From Arenibacter nanhaiticus (GTDB lineage Bacteria; Bacteroidota; Bacteroidia; Flavobacteriales; Flavobacteriaceae), in the NCBI RefSeq assembly GCF_900141935.1, contig NZ_FQYX01000017.1, positions 23,382 to 87,381 on the forward strand: a stretch of 64,000 bases of DNA, written 5' to 3'. A program made the position numbers and the translations under genes. The notes under the pieces were generated by a model that was not told the DNA's origin, ran no database searches, and saw only the letters and a list, made by a program, of their open reading frames with translations. Shown here one piece after another: positions 16,755-25,560 of the stretch (the stretch's first letter is position 1; every line of letters begins with the position of its first letter).

Positions 16755-19022
16755 ATGGCATTCGATATTGATATGATTAGAAAGGTGTATGCTAATATGA
16801 CATCACGTGTAGATAAAGCTCGTGAAGTTGTTGGCAGGCCTCTTACGCTCTCTGAGAAAATTTTATATTCTCATTTATGGGATGGAAATCCTAACACAGC
16901 CTACAAAAGAGGAAAAGACTATGTAGATTTTGCACCAGATCGAATTGCATGTCAAGATGCTACGGCTCAAATGGCTTTGTTACAATTTATGCAAGCAGGA
17001 AAGCCTAAAGTGGCCGTTCCTACTACTGTGCATTGTGACCACTTAATACAAGCGAAAACCGGTGCTGTAGCCGATTTAAAAGTAGCCAATACTACAAGTT
17101 CGGAAGTTTTTAATTTTTTAGAATCGGTTTCCAATAAATATGGAATCGGATTTTGGAAGCCAGGGGCTGGAATTATTCACCAAGTAGTACTAGAGAATTA
17201 TGCCTTCCCAGGGGGGATGATGATCGGTACCGATTCTCATACCGTAAACGCTGGTGGCCTAGGGATGGTTGCTATTGGAGTAGGTGGAGCAGATGCTGTA
17301 GACGTGATGGCCGGTATGGCTTGGGAGTTGAAATTTCCAAAATTGATCGGTGTTAAATTAACCGGGAGTATTTCTGGGTGGACATCGGCCAAAGACGTAA
17401 TTTTAAAAGTAGCTGGTATCCTTACCGTAAAAGGAGGAACCGGTGCTATTATTGAATATTTTGGTGAAGGGGCCAAAAATCTTTCATGTACCGGTAAAGG
17501 GACCATTTGTAACATGGGTGCCGAAGTAGGAGCTACTACTTCTACCTTTGGATACGACGAGTCTATGGAGCGTTACTTACGTGCTACAGACCGTAACGAT
17601 GTTGCCGATGCTGCCAATGAAGTAAAGGATTACCTAACGGCAGATCCTGAAGTATATGCTAATCCAGAAAACTATTTCGATGAAATTATTGAAATCGATC
17701 TAGATACCCTTAGACCGCATTTAAACGGTCCGTTTACGCCAGATTTAGCTACTCCAGTAGGTGAATTGGGTGAAAAAGCCAAGGCAAACGGATGGCCTTT
17801 AAAAGTAGATTGGGGCTTGATAGGGTCTTGTACAAACTCTTCTTACGAAGATTTGACCAGGGCAGCTTCTATCGCACAACAAGCCGTTGATAAAAAGATA
17901 AAATCGAAGTCCGATTTTGGGATTAACCCAGGATCAGAGCAAATTAGATTTACCGCAGAACGCGATGGTCTTTTGGAAATCTTCGAAAACCTTGGTGCTA
18001 CTATATTTACAAATGCATGTGGACCATGTATTGGACAATGGGATCGTAGCGATCTTAAAGGAGACGAGAAAAATACCATCGTTCATTCCTTTAACCGTAA
18101 CTTCTCTAAAAGAGCGGACGGAAATCCTAATACCCATGCTTTTGTAGGTTCTCCGGAAATGGTGGCCGCAATAGCGATCTCTGGAAGGTTAGATTTTGAC
18201 CCGATGAACGATACCCTTATCAATGAAGATGGGGAAGAAGTGAAATTGGATGAACCAAGAGGGATAGAATTGCCTCCAAAAGGGTTCGAAGTAGAAGATG
18301 CTGGGTACTTAGCGCCAGATGAAGATGGTTCTTCAGTGGTGGTTAAGGTAGATCCAAGCTCTGAACGTCTACAGTTATTGGAGCCTTTTGTGCCAATTAA
18401 ACCAGAAAATTTACAAGGCGCTAAATTGTTGATTAAAGCTTTTGGAAAATGTACCACCGACCATATTTCAATGGCCGGACCATGGTTGCGTTTTAGGGGA
18501 CACTTGGACAATATAGCGAACAATACCCTTATTGGAGCTGTGAATGCCTTCAATAAGAAAACCAACTTTGTAAAAAATCAATTGACAGGTGAGTACGTAG
18601 GTGTACCAGATGCACAGCGTGCTTATAAAGCGGCTGGTATTAAAACGGTTGTTGTTGGTGATCATAACTATGGAGAAGGATCTTCTCGTGAGCATGCGGC
18701 TATGCAACCTAGACATTTAGGAGTTGCCGTGGTAATCGTGAAATCTTTTGCACGTATCCATGAAACAAACCTTAAGAAACAAGGGTTGTTGGGGCTTACC
18801 TTTGCCAATGAAAACGATTACGATCTAATTCAGGAAGACGATATCTTTAACTTTATCGATATCAATGAATTTGCACCGGATAAGCAATTGACCCTAGAAT
18901 TGGTTCATGCAGATGGTAGTAAAGACGTGATTAAATTGAATCATACTTACAATCAATCGCAAATTGAGTGGTTTAAAGAAGGGTCTGCCCTTAACGTTAT
19001 CAAGAGAGAAAACGTCGCTTAA
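16755..19022 (+). CDS. acnA: Aconitate hydratase
   Basis: A 755-residue aconitase that interconverts citrate and isocitrate in the TCA cycle. The [4Fe-4S] ligands are C359 (GSCTNSS) and C422/C425 (ACGPCIGQW). The swivel domain carries [16 protein letters not shown] and [19 protein letters not shown]. The length and N terminus ([15 protein letters not shown]) match the mitochondrial-type aconitase seen in Bacteroidetes rather than the roughly 890-residue IRP-like form. The gene is monocistronic with a strong terminator just downstream. Confidence 0.95.
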   Translation: MAFDIDMIRKVYANMTSRVDKAREVVGRPLTLSEKILYSHLWDGNPNTAYKRGKDYVDFAPDRIACQDATAQMALLQFMQAGKPKVAVPTTVHCDHLIQAKTGAVADLKVANTTSSEVFNFLESVSNKYGIGFWKPGAGIIHQVVLENYAFPGGMMIGTDSHTVNAGGLGMVAIGVGGADAVDVMAGMAWELKFPKLIGVKLTGSISGWTSAKDVILKVAGILTVKGGTGAIIEYFGEGAKNLSCTGKGTICNMGAEVGATTSTFGYDESMERYLRATDRNDVADAANEVKDYLTADPEVYANPENYFDEIIEIDLDTLRPHLNGPFTPDLATPVGELGEKAKANGWPLKVDWGLIGSCTNSSYEDLTRAASIAQQAVDKKIKSKSDFGINPGSEQIRFTAERDGLLEIFENLGATIFTNACGPCIGQWDRSDLKGDEKNTIVHSFNRNFSKRADGNPNTHAFVGSPEMVAAIAISGRLDFDPMNDTLINEDGEEVKLDEPRGIELPPKGFEVEDAGYLAPDEDGSSVVVKVDPSSERLQLLEPFVPIKPENLQGAKLLIKAFGKCTTDHISMAGPWLRFRGHLDNIANNTLIGAVNAFNKKTNFVKNQLTGEYVGVPDAQRAYKAAGIKTVVVGDHNYGEGSSREHAAMQPRHLGVAVVIVKSFARIHETNLKKQGLLGLTFANENDYDLIQEDDIFNFIDINEFAPDKQLTLELVHADGSKDVIKLNHTYNQSQIEWFKEGSALNVIKRENVA

Positions 19023-19044
19023 TTTAGATTTTAAATACTTAGTA

Positions 19045-19074
19045 AAAACTCCTGATTATTATCAGGAGTTTTTT
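19045..19074 (+). terminator. Terminator after aconitase
   Basis: A perfect 12-bp stem (AAAACTCCTGAT with ATCAGGAGTTTT) around TATT, ending in Ts. It shows that the downstream thioredoxin-like gene does not start inside acnA. Confidence 0.9.
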
Positions 19075-19098
19075 AGTTTTGGCAAAAGGTTAAACAGC

Positions 19099-19659
19099 AT
19101 GAGAGTTAAGGGAAGGACGGTTTTAAATATAGCCATAATGGCGGTGATTTTATCCTTTTTTGTAACGCCATTGGGCGATTATAGTAAGGTGATGTTGAAT
19201 AGGATTTTTTCCTTTTCCCCTACAGTTGCCAAAGAAGCCAATAGAGAAACTATTGCCGATTACAACTGGAGGTTGAAGGATGAGAATTGGGATTTTTTCA
19301 ACTTTAAAGAATCGGAAGGGCGAGTGGTATTTGTGAATTTTTGGAGAACATGGAAGCTGCCTAGTCATGCCGAGCTCGAAAGTGTTCAAAAGCTGTACGA
19401 TGCCTATAAGGGAAAAGTCGACTTCTATATTATTACAAATGAAGAAAAAGAACCCGTGGAAAAATTTATGCAGGAACGAAATTTTACTTTTCCAGTCACT
19501 TACTCCGTTGTTGGGGACAGTTCTCCGCTGTCAGGAAGTAATACTCCGCGATCTTACCTTATAGATAAGAAAGGCAAAATAGTCATCCAAAAAGAAGGGG
19601 TTGCCGATTGGGATAACGCTAGGATGTACCAATTGCTAAACTCTCTTCTAGAGAAGTAG
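19099..19659 (+). CDS. TlpA/thioredoxin-fold protein without the CxxC active site
   Basis: A 186-residue membrane-anchored protein. I chose the ATG at 19099 because longer starts overlap acnA and its terminator. A signal-anchor helix (about 9-24) precedes a thioredoxin-like domain. It is a paralogue of the next gene: both share the anchor region (TPLGDYSKVMLNRIFSFSP versus TPVGFHIKVQINRLLAFNP), the IADYNWRLKD linker and the terminal GVADWDNARM. Where the neighbour has WCPPC, this protein has WKLPS (K86 and S89), so both redox cysteines are gone. The cis-proline loop (NTPRSYLID) is kept. A disulfide exchange role is therefore unlikely. Confidence 0.82.
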   Translation: MRVKGRTVLNIAIMAVILSFFVTPLGDYSKVMLNRIFSFSPTVAKEANRETIADYNWRLKDENWDFFNFKESEGRVVFVNFWRTWKLPSHAELESVQKLYDAYKGKVDFYIITNEEKEPVEKFMQERNFTFPVTYSVVGDSSPLSGSNTPRSYLIDKKGKIVIQKEGVADWDNARMYQLLNSLLEK

Positions 19660-19917
19660 GCTATATTTAAATTTAGCTAGGGCATAGGTTTTCAAAAAGG
19701 ATTATTCATGTATAAGTATGGACTGGTGAATATTGTTGTCAGAAGGACGTACGAAAGCTTGTATTGTGTTTTTTGGTACGACTAAATTCCATACCTTCAT
19801 ATGTATGAAATGAGCAAGACCCAAAACCGGTCGCAACTATCAATTCAGCTATGCGAATTACATGCTTGTACTAGCGCAGTCGAAGTATGACGGTCGAAAA
19901 ACAATAAGGATCTGGAT
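19660..19917. other. Gap between the two TlpA paralogues
   Basis: 258 bp without a gene. It holds a short palindrome TTCATATGTATGAA (19796-19809). No promoter match was convincing. Confidence 0.4.
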
Positions 19918-20481
19918 ATGAAGAAAATAGAAAAAAAACGGCTGGTTACCCTACTGATGGTAGTGGCCTTGGTGATTTTCCTATTTACGCCTGTCGGGTT
20001 TCATATAAAAGTACAGATCAATAGGCTTTTAGCATTTAATCCTACACCCGTTGCAGAACGCGAACAGCAAACTATAGGGGATTACGATTGGAAATTACGC
20101 GATCTTCAGGATAGTACCTTTTATTTTGAAGCGCAAAAGGGACAGGTAATTCTGGTAAACTTTTGGGCAACATGGTGTCCTCCTTGTGTCGCCGAAATGC
20201 CTAGTTTGCAACAATTGTACAACGACTATGGCGATAAGGTGGTCTTTGTGTTCGTAGCGCAGGACCAAGAGAAAAGGGTAAAGCAGTTTTTAACCCAAAA
20301 CGGGTATGAGCTACCCGTGTATTTCGAGGCTTCTACAACCCCAACCACACTGTTTTCAAAAAGTATACCTGCTACGTATATCGTGGATAAATCAGGAAAG
20401 ATTATTGTAGCCAAAACGGGTGCTGCCGATTGGAACAGTGATGAAACTAGGAAGCTATTAGATCAATTAGTGATCCAATAA
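19918..20481 (+). CDS. TlpA-family thiol:disulfide oxidoreductase
   Basis: A 187-residue extracytoplasmic thioredoxin anchored by an N-terminal helix (about 9-24). The active site is WATWCPPC with C87 and C90, followed by the cis-proline loop SIPATYIVDKSGKI. TlpA/ResA-like proteins reduce disulfides in the periplasm, for example during cytochrome c maturation. The tandem paralogue upstream has lost the two cysteines. The gene is convergent with crtZ, with only 27 bp between them. Confidence 0.88.
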   Translation: MKKIEKKRLVTLLMVVALVIFLFTPVGFHIKVQINRLLAFNPTPVAEREQQTIGDYDWKLRDLQDSTFYFEAQKGQVILVNFWATWCPPCVAEMPSLQQLYNDYGDKVVFVFVAQDQEKRVKQFLTQNGYELPVYFEASTTPTTLFSKSIPATYIVDKSGKIIVAKTGAADWNSDETRKLLDQLVIQ

Positions 20482-20508
20482 GGGCAATTCCTTAATGAAT
20501 GTTCAATG

Positions 20509-20958
20509 CTATTTCTTGAAGTATTTAAAGGGGACGAAAAGCATTCCAAAACACTCTCCGTCTTGTTTGCCTAAATGTTTATGATGCATTTTATGAGCCC
20601 TTCTAATGCCTTTTGCATACCAGTTATTGGCGTTTCTAAAAAGTTTAAAGCGTTGGTGGATAAAAATATCGTGTACCATAAAATACGCTGCACCATAGGC
20701 CATTATACCAAAGCCTAACGGCCAACCATACCAAAAGATTGTTTCGGCCCCGGCATAGAAACATCCCATACTCACTAAGGCGTAAAAGATAAAAAAGACA
20801 TCATTTCTCTCAAACCAAGAATCGTGGTCTTTTTTATGGTGGTCTTTGTGTAATTTCCATAAAAATCCATGCATAATGTATTTATGGGTAAACCAGGCCA
20901 TAAATTCCATGAAGGAAAAAGTAGCAAGAAATATAAGGATCCAAATAATAGTTTTCAT
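20509..20958 (-). CDS. crtZ: Beta-carotene hydroxylase CrtZ
   Basis: A 149-residue membrane di-iron hydroxylase of the fatty-acid-hydroxylase/sterol-desaturase superfamily that adds 3- and 3'-hydroxyl groups to beta-carotene, giving zeaxanthin. Histidine clusters are present: HKYIMH, HKDHHKKDH, HDIFIHQRF, and HKMHHKH. Several hydrophobic helices place it in the inner membrane. The length is typical for bacterial CrtZ. It lies one base after crtB on the same strand as crtI and the CarH-like gene, forming one operon. Confidence 0.93.
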   Translation of the reverse strand: MKTIIWILIFLATFSFMEFMAWFTHKYIMHGFLWKLHKDHHKKDHDSWFERNDVFFIFYALVSMGCFYAGAETIFWYGWPLGFGIMAYGAAYFMVHDIFIHQRFKLFRNANNWYAKGIRRAHKMHHKHLGKQDGECFGMLFVPFKYFKK

Positions 20959-20959
20959 T

Positions 20960-21799
20960 CTAGACTAGTTTTAATTTGTAATTGAGGTACGATTGTGCCA
21001 AAAGGCGAAATTTTTGTGGGTTGGATACTCGTATGCGACTGTTTTTAATGAATTGCGGTGGCGTGCTTTGTAGTTTTTGTAACAACTTATAATAGTACTT
21101 ATAGGCCGTGTATACTCCAAACTTTGCTTGAGGGGGTAATTGGGTAATGCCAGAATACCCTAGCTTAAAATCGGCCTTAATTTCATTAATAATACGAATT
21201 TTATCCTCTTCGTTCAACTGTTTTAAGTTTGTATTGGGAAAATAAGATCTATTCAACTCCTCAAAGTCCGTTTTTAAGTCCCTTAAAAAGTTTACTTTTT
21301 GAAAAGCAGATCCCAGTGCCATAGCCGATACCTTTAAATGCTCATATTGTAAACTATTGCCACTTACGAATACTTTTAGGCACATGAGGCCAACAACATC
21401 CGCCGAGCCATAAATGTAATCCTGGTATTCCTTAGGGGTGCTGTAAATGGTCTTTTTTAAATCCATTCGCATACTCTTCATAAAATATTGTACCAGATGA
21501 AGGGGAATATCATATTTATGAAAAGTGTGTTGAAACGAATTTAAAATTGGGTTTAAGCTAATTTTTTGTTCCAAGGCCTCCATAAGATCTTGTTCAAACT
21601 TGTCGAATAAATACGGCTTGTTGTAGTTGTGAAAACTATCAACAATTTCATCTGCAAAACGAACAAATCCATAAATATTATAAATGTCGTATCTAATAGA
21701 AGTGTGTAACATTTTGGTGGCAAGTGAAAAAGAGGTGCTGTATTGCTCCGTAACCAACTTGCTACATTTATATGATACGCTATCAAAAATGTTCTTCAT
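20960..21799 (-). CDS. crtB: Phytoene synthase CrtB
   Basis: A 279-residue squalene/phytoene synthase family enzyme that condenses two geranylgeranyl diphosphates into phytoene. The two aspartate-rich motifs are FADEIVD (residues about 46-52) and LRDLKTDFEELNRSYFP. The SYKCSKLVTEQYSTSFSLAT opening is typical of the family. It sits 11 bp after crtI and 1 bp before crtZ, so the three are almost certainly co-transcribed. Confidence 0.94.
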   Translation of the reverse strand: MKNIFDSVSYKCSKLVTEQYSTSFSLATKMLHTSIRYDIYNIYGFVRFADEIVDSFHNYNKPYLFDKFEQDLMEALEQKISLNPILNSFQHTFHKYDIPLHLVQYFMKSMRMDLKKTIYSTPKEYQDYIYGSADVVGLMCLKVFVSGNSLQYEHLKVSAMALGSAFQKVNFLRDLKTDFEELNRSYFPNTNLKQLNEEDKIRIINEIKADFKLGYSGITQLPPQAKFGVYTAYKYYYKLLQKLQSTPPQFIKNSRIRVSNPQKFRLLAQSYLNYKLKLV

Positions 21800-21810
21800 A
21801 GGTTTTTTTT

Positions 21811-23265
21811 TTAATTATCATGAATAAGCTCAGAAACCAATTTTCCTGAAATTAATGCTGGAGGTACTCCTGGTCCTGGAACCGTAAGCTGTCCTGTGAA
21901 AAATAAGTTGGCTACTTTCTTACTTTTTAATTTAGGTCTTAGAAAGGCTGTTTGCATTAATGTATTGGCCATTCCATAGGCATTTCCTTTATAAGAATTA
22001 TATTGTTCTATAAAGTCGTCAATACAAAAATCTTCCTTAAAAAGAATATTGGCACTAACTTTTTGATCCGTTAGCTTTTCAAATCTCTTCAATATAATAT
22101 TAAAATACTGATTGCGCAACGCCGGTGTATCCTTTAACCCTGGGGCAATGGGGATAAGAAAAAAGCCTGTTTCATACCCGACAGGTGCCATGGAGTCATC
22201 GGTTATCGAGGGGAAATTGGCATAAAACAATGGCGCTTTTGGCCATTGTGGACTGTCATAGATCTCCTTGGCATGTTCTTCAAAACTGGTATCGAAAAAC
22301 AAATTGTGATGAGAAACGTTTTTTAGTTTTTTATCGAAAGCCACATAAAAGAGGAGGGAGGAGGGGGCAAAGACCTTTTTCTCCCAATAGGCTTCGGAGT
22401 ATTGTCTGTATTGTGGGGCTAAGAGGCTTTCGGAATGATGGTAGTCGGCGCCGCTAACTACAATGTCGGCTGCAATGTTTTGGGTGGCCACCGTTATTCC
22501 GGTAGCTTTACCGTCGGTGACAAGGATCTTTTCTGCGGGACTGTTGGTGTGTATGTCAACACCGAGCTCTACTGCCAAGCTGCTCATGGCGTTTATGATC
22601 TGGTACATGCCTCCTTTGGGGTGCCATGTGCCCAAGCCAAAATCGGCATAATTCATGAAACTATAAAAGGAGGGCGTATTTGTAGGTTTGGCTCCAAGGA
22701 ACAATACCGGGAATTCTAAGGTTGCAATAAGTTTAGGGTTTTTAAACCTGCGGCGTACTTCTTGACTGATGGTTTTAAAGAATTGGTCTATTCTGATAAT
22801 GGTGTCTTTGCTGACCAGTTCTAATGGGGAATTCCCCGGACGTAAAACAATTTTATGAATGGCAATTTCGTAGTTGTCCTGGGCTTTGGCAATAAACTTG
22901 CGCAATTGTTCGGAGCTGTTTTTTTCGATACGGTCAAATTCCAGACAAATTTTATCCATGCAGTCCCCAATGGTGATTACATCGTCCGAGAAAAATATTT
23001 TATAAGCCGGATCTAATTTGTCTAACTGATAATAGTCCGAAGTTTTTTTTCCAAAATCATTGAAAAAATTATCGAAGATATCGGGCATCCAATACCAGCT
23101 GGGACCCATGTCAAAGGTAAAGCCGTCCTTGGTAAACTGTCTTGCCCGACCACCAAGTGTGTTGTTTTTTTCGTAAATAGATACCTTATAACCTTGCTTT
23201 GCCAAATAGCAAGCTGCGGATAGCGATGAAAACCCCGATCCTATGACGACTGCCTTTTTACTCAT
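21811..23265 (-). CDS. crtI: Phytoene desaturase CrtI
   Basis: A 484-residue FAD-dependent desaturase that converts phytoene to lycopene. The N-terminal dinucleotide fold reads GSGFSSLSAACYLAKQG, followed by the YEKNNTLGGRARQF segment. The C terminus has the CrtI signature FFTGQLTVPGPGVPPALISGK. The length is normal. It begins 8 bp after the CarH-like regulator gene stop. A lycopene cyclase is not encoded in this cluster, although the pathway needs one before CrtZ. Confidence 0.95.
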   Translation of the reverse strand: MSKKAVVIGSGFSSLSAACYLAKQGYKVSIYEKNNTLGGRARQFTKDGFTFDMGPSWYWMPDIFDNFFNDFGKKTSDYYQLDKLDPAYKIFFSDDVITIGDCMDKICLEFDRIEKNSSEQLRKFIAKAQDNYEIAIHKIVLRPGNSPLELVSKDTIIRIDQFFKTISQEVRRRFKNPKLIATLEFPVLFLGAKPTNTPSFYSFMNYADFGLGTWHPKGGMYQIINAMSSLAVELGVDIHTNSPAEKILVTDGKATGITVATQNIAADIVVSGADYHHSESLLAPQYRQYSEAYWEKKVFAPSSLLFYVAFDKKLKNVSHHNLFFDTSFEEHAKEIYDSPQWPKAPLFYANFPSITDDSMAPVGYETGFFLIPIAPGLKDTPALRNQYFNIILKRFEKLTDQKVSANILFKEDFCIDDFIEQYNSYKGNAYGMANTLMQTAFLRPKLKSKKVANLFFTGQLTVPGPGVPPALISGKLVSELIHDN

Positions 23266-23273
23266 TTTAATAG

Positions 23274-24197
23274 CTATAAATTAACGGTTTCTAGTTTGTT
23301 CAATTCCTTAATGGCTCTATTGATGGTGCTAAAGGTTCGGATACCTCGCGGTAGTTTCGCTTGCTCTAAATGCGTTGTTTGTTGTCCTAACAGCCAAAGT
23401 TCGCTTTTGTTGCTTTTTCCTATGAAATTCTGAAAATCGGTTAGGTAGGCATCTATTTTATCCTTGGAAGGAGCCACAGTGAAATAAGAGATATAATATA
23501 GATTGTCAAAATACTTGTTTAAATCTACCAGATTTTCCAACGGCATAGACTGTCCTAAGTATATGGTCTTGTAGCCGCTTAGATTAATTTCGTAATTTAA
23601 ATATAACAGCCCTAGTTCGTGAATTTCATTTTCTGGTAAAAACAAGACAAAGGTCTTGTCTGTAGTATAGTCGGTATTCGAATGTAGTTTTTCGGTGTGA
23701 ACAAAAATCACGTGCTTTATTAAATGCGTAATAAAGTGTTCGTGGGAGGGGCTTATAGTGTCAGTTTGCCATAGGAGACCAATTTCATTTAAAAAAGGGA
23801 GAAAAACATCTTTAAAAACAGCTTTAAAGCTTCTGTTTTCGGAGACCTGGTCCAAGGTTTCAAAGAATAAAGCTTGGTCAAAATTCATCATCGCTAGTTT
23901 AAAGGAAGCGACCGCATGATCTTGTTTGCTTTTTGAAGTCGTTATAGTAGAAATTAAATCTTTGAATTCCTTTTGGGATAATTCAGCTATTTTAGAAATC
24001 TTATAACCATTGTTGTATAGTAAGGTGATGTTTAATAGCTTTTGGAGACTTGTAATGCTGTAGGTTCTTATATTGGTGCTGGTGCGTTCTGGAGAAAGAA
24101 GATTGTATCGCTTTTCCCAAATCCGAATGGTATGCGCTTTTATGCCAGATAAATTTTCTAAATCCCGAATACTGAATTCTTTCTTAACTCTGTTCAT
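23274..24197 (-). CDS. CarH-like MerR regulator with B12-binding domain
   Basis: A 307-residue transcription regulator. An N-terminal MerR winged helix (about 8-75) has FSIRDLENLSGIKAHTIRIWEKRY. The C-terminal part matches the cobalamin-sensing CarH/LitR architecture: Wx9EH is present exactly (W143, E153, H154), and ExHxxG is present (E191, H193, G196), where the histidine is the lower cobalt ligand. The residue after the tryptophan, His in Thermus CarH (upper ligand in the light state), is Q144 here. In that family adenosylcobalamin keeps a tetramer on DNA in the dark, and light releases repression of carotenoid genes. Linkage to crtI/B/Z supports this role. Confidence 0.85.
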   Translation of the reverse strand: MNRVKKEFSIRDLENLSGIKAHTIRIWEKRYNLLSPERTSTNIRTYSITSLQKLLNITLLYNNGYKISKIAELSQKEFKDLISTITTSKSKQDHAVASFKLAMMNFDQALFFETLDQVSENRSFKAVFKDVFLPFLNEIGLLWQTDTISPSHEHFITHLIKHVIFVHTEKLHSNTDYTTDKTFVLFLPENEIHELGLLYLNYEINLSGYKTIYLGQSMPLENLVDLNKYFDNLYYISYFTVAPSKDKIDAYLTDFQNFIGKSNKSELWLLGQQTTHLEQAKLPRGIRTFSTINRAIKELNKLETVNL

Positions 24198-24243
24198 GTT
24201 TTATTAAATAAAGCTAAACAAAATTACGATTAATATTCAATAG

Positions 24244-24253
24244 ATAGTACTAT
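24244..24253. promoter_or_regulatory. Perfect 10-bp palindrome upstream of the CarH-like gene
   Basis: ATAGTACTAT is self-complementary and lies 47 bp upstream of the carH-like ATG. It could be an operator for this regulator; no second copy was found in the operon. Confidence 0.3.
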
Positions 24254-24482
24254 TAGTTGCTAAAAAGTACGGAAATTCAGCTGATATGTTGAATTTAGAG
24301 GATTGGCGATAGAATAGTCGCCTATGAAATATAGTTGGTTGGAAGGAAAAACAGGATTAAAAGAGGATTTTTTTTTTTTTAAGCGAGGATGCCAAATGAA
24401 AATTAAAGGCGCTTATTTCTAAAAGTAGTAAAGTGATCCTGTAATTTGGCAAAAAGAATGGCCTTTAAAAACTGTTTTAAAC

Positions 24483-24510
24483 AAAAAAAGCTAAGTGAAA
24501 TACTTAGCTT
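24483..24510 (-). terminator. Terminator after the first-listed tRNA-Lys
   Basis: A 9-bp perfect stem (AAGCTAAGT with ACTTAGCTT) around a GAAAT loop (plus-strand view) with a T run on the minus strand, directly beyond the tRNA 3' end. Confidence 0.8.
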
Positions 24511-24515
24511 TTTTG

Positions 24516-24588
24516 TGACTTGGCTGGGGCTCGAACCCAGGACCCTCTCCTTAAAAGGGAGATGCTCTACCAACTGAGCTACCAAGTC
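24516..24588 (-). tRNA. tRNA-Lys (anticodon TTT), copy 1
   Basis: 73 nt. The acceptor stem is GACTTGG/CCAAGTC, the D arm contains AGCTCAGTTGGTAGAGC, the anticodon arm CTCCCTTTTAAGGGAG shows UUU, and the T arm contains GGTTCGAACC. The discriminator is A and CCA is not encoded. Confidence 0.97.
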
Positions 24589-24782
24589 ATAATGTATGTA
24601 GAACAAAAAACCAAGACAATGAATAATTGCTATCTATGATATTTTGTGTTGTAGACTAGTTTTAAATAAAAACCTTTTTTGTCAATTTTGCCCTCCTAAG
24701 AAGGCCTGTTTGTCAAATTTAAACAAAGGATTTAAAAACGATGTCAGATAAATAATAAGTGAATGATACACTTAGCTTTTTG

Positions 24783-24855
24783 TGACTTGGCTGGGGCTCG
24801 AACCCAGGACCCTCTCCTTAAAAGGGAGATGCTCTACCAACTGAGCTACCAAGTC
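24783..24855 (-). tRNA. tRNA-Lys (anticodon TTT), copy 2
   Basis: Identical to copy 1 over all 73 bases. It is followed on its strand by a weaker hairpin (TAAGTG/CACTTA) and a broken T run. Confidence 0.97.
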
Positions 24856-24919
24856 ATTAATATGCTGCGCAGGACAAAAAATAAAAAACAATGAAAAAAC
24901 TGTTATTTATACTGCTTAG

Positions 24920-25003
24920 TGCCCACGACTAGATTCGAACTAGCACGTCCTTGCGAACACCACCCCCTCAAGGTGGCGTGTCTACCAATTTCACCACGTG
25001 GGC
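24920..25003 (-). tRNA. tRNA-Leu (anticodon GAG)
   Basis: 84 nt class II tRNA. The acceptor is GCCCACG/CGTGGGC, the anticodon stem CCACC/GGTGG frames TTGAGGG (anticodon GAG), a long variable arm is present, and the T loop is TTCGAAT. CCA is not encoded. Confidence 0.95.
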
Positions 25004-25099
25004 TCTTGAGTTAGATATCCAAAAATCGGACGCCTTTCTAAAAGAAATGATATAGAAACTATTTCAAATAAAAAAAGTTAAGCGGAAACCTAACTTTAG

Positions 25100-25172
25100 T
25101 GACTTGGCTGGGGCTCGAACCCAGGACCCTCTCCTTAAAAGGGAGATGCTCTACCAACTGAGCTACCAAGTC
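25100..25172 (-). tRNA. tRNA-Lys (anticodon TTT), copy 3
   Basis: Identical to copies 1 and 2. Directly beyond its 3' end is a hairpin (AAGTTA and TAACTT) with a T run, at about 25074-25096. Confidence 0.97.
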
Positions 25173-25350
25173 AGAATGTATATCGTATAAAAATAAATCT
25201 GTTTTAATATACGTTTCTAATGATCAGATCTATGCTTGCATCTGACTGCTGTGCATTTAAATCTTTTATTCAATATTTCAGAGATAACCCTAAACCGTTA
25301 TTTTAGGCGTTATTAAAAATTAAAAAAGTTAAGTGGAAACCTAACTTTAG

Positions 25351-25423
25351 TGACTTGGCTGGGGCTCGAACCCAGGACCCTCTCCTTAAAAGGGAGATGC
25401 TCTACCAACTGAGCTACCAAGTC
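25351..25423 (-). tRNA. tRNA-Lys (anticodon TTT), copy 4
   Basis: Identical to the other three. A hairpin with T run at about 25323-25347 follows it, nearly identical to the one after copy 3, showing that tRNA and terminator were duplicated together. Confidence 0.97.
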
Positions 25424-25560
25424 ATTATTTGTGGCGAACACGGCGTGTTTGCGGGTGCAAATATACGACCATTTGTGAAGCCACCAAATGCTTTTTCAAT
25501 TTTTTTGGTTTTTTTTTGATATCCCATTTTAATGAGGCAATTTTACAGGAAATTAGAATT

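Noticed and set aside
18964..19098. Longer start for the cysteine-less TlpA gene
   Set aside because: It would overlap the end of aconitase and its terminator, while the ATG at 19099 gives a normal signal-anchor.
19796..19809. Palindrome TTCATATGTATGAA between the TlpA genes
   Set aside because: It is short, has only a 6-bp arm and lacks any promoter or repeat context, so chance occurrence is likely.
24403..24606. 67-residue minus-strand reading frame
   Set aside because: It runs through the tRNA-Lys copy 1 and its terminator, so it is a chance frame. The tRNA call has full secondary structure.
25429..25560. Upstream start for aroK extending the protein by 44 residues
   Set aside because: The extension begins at a TTG next to tRNA-Lys copy 4, has no kinase similarity, and the GTG at 25561 gives the standard kinase N terminus.
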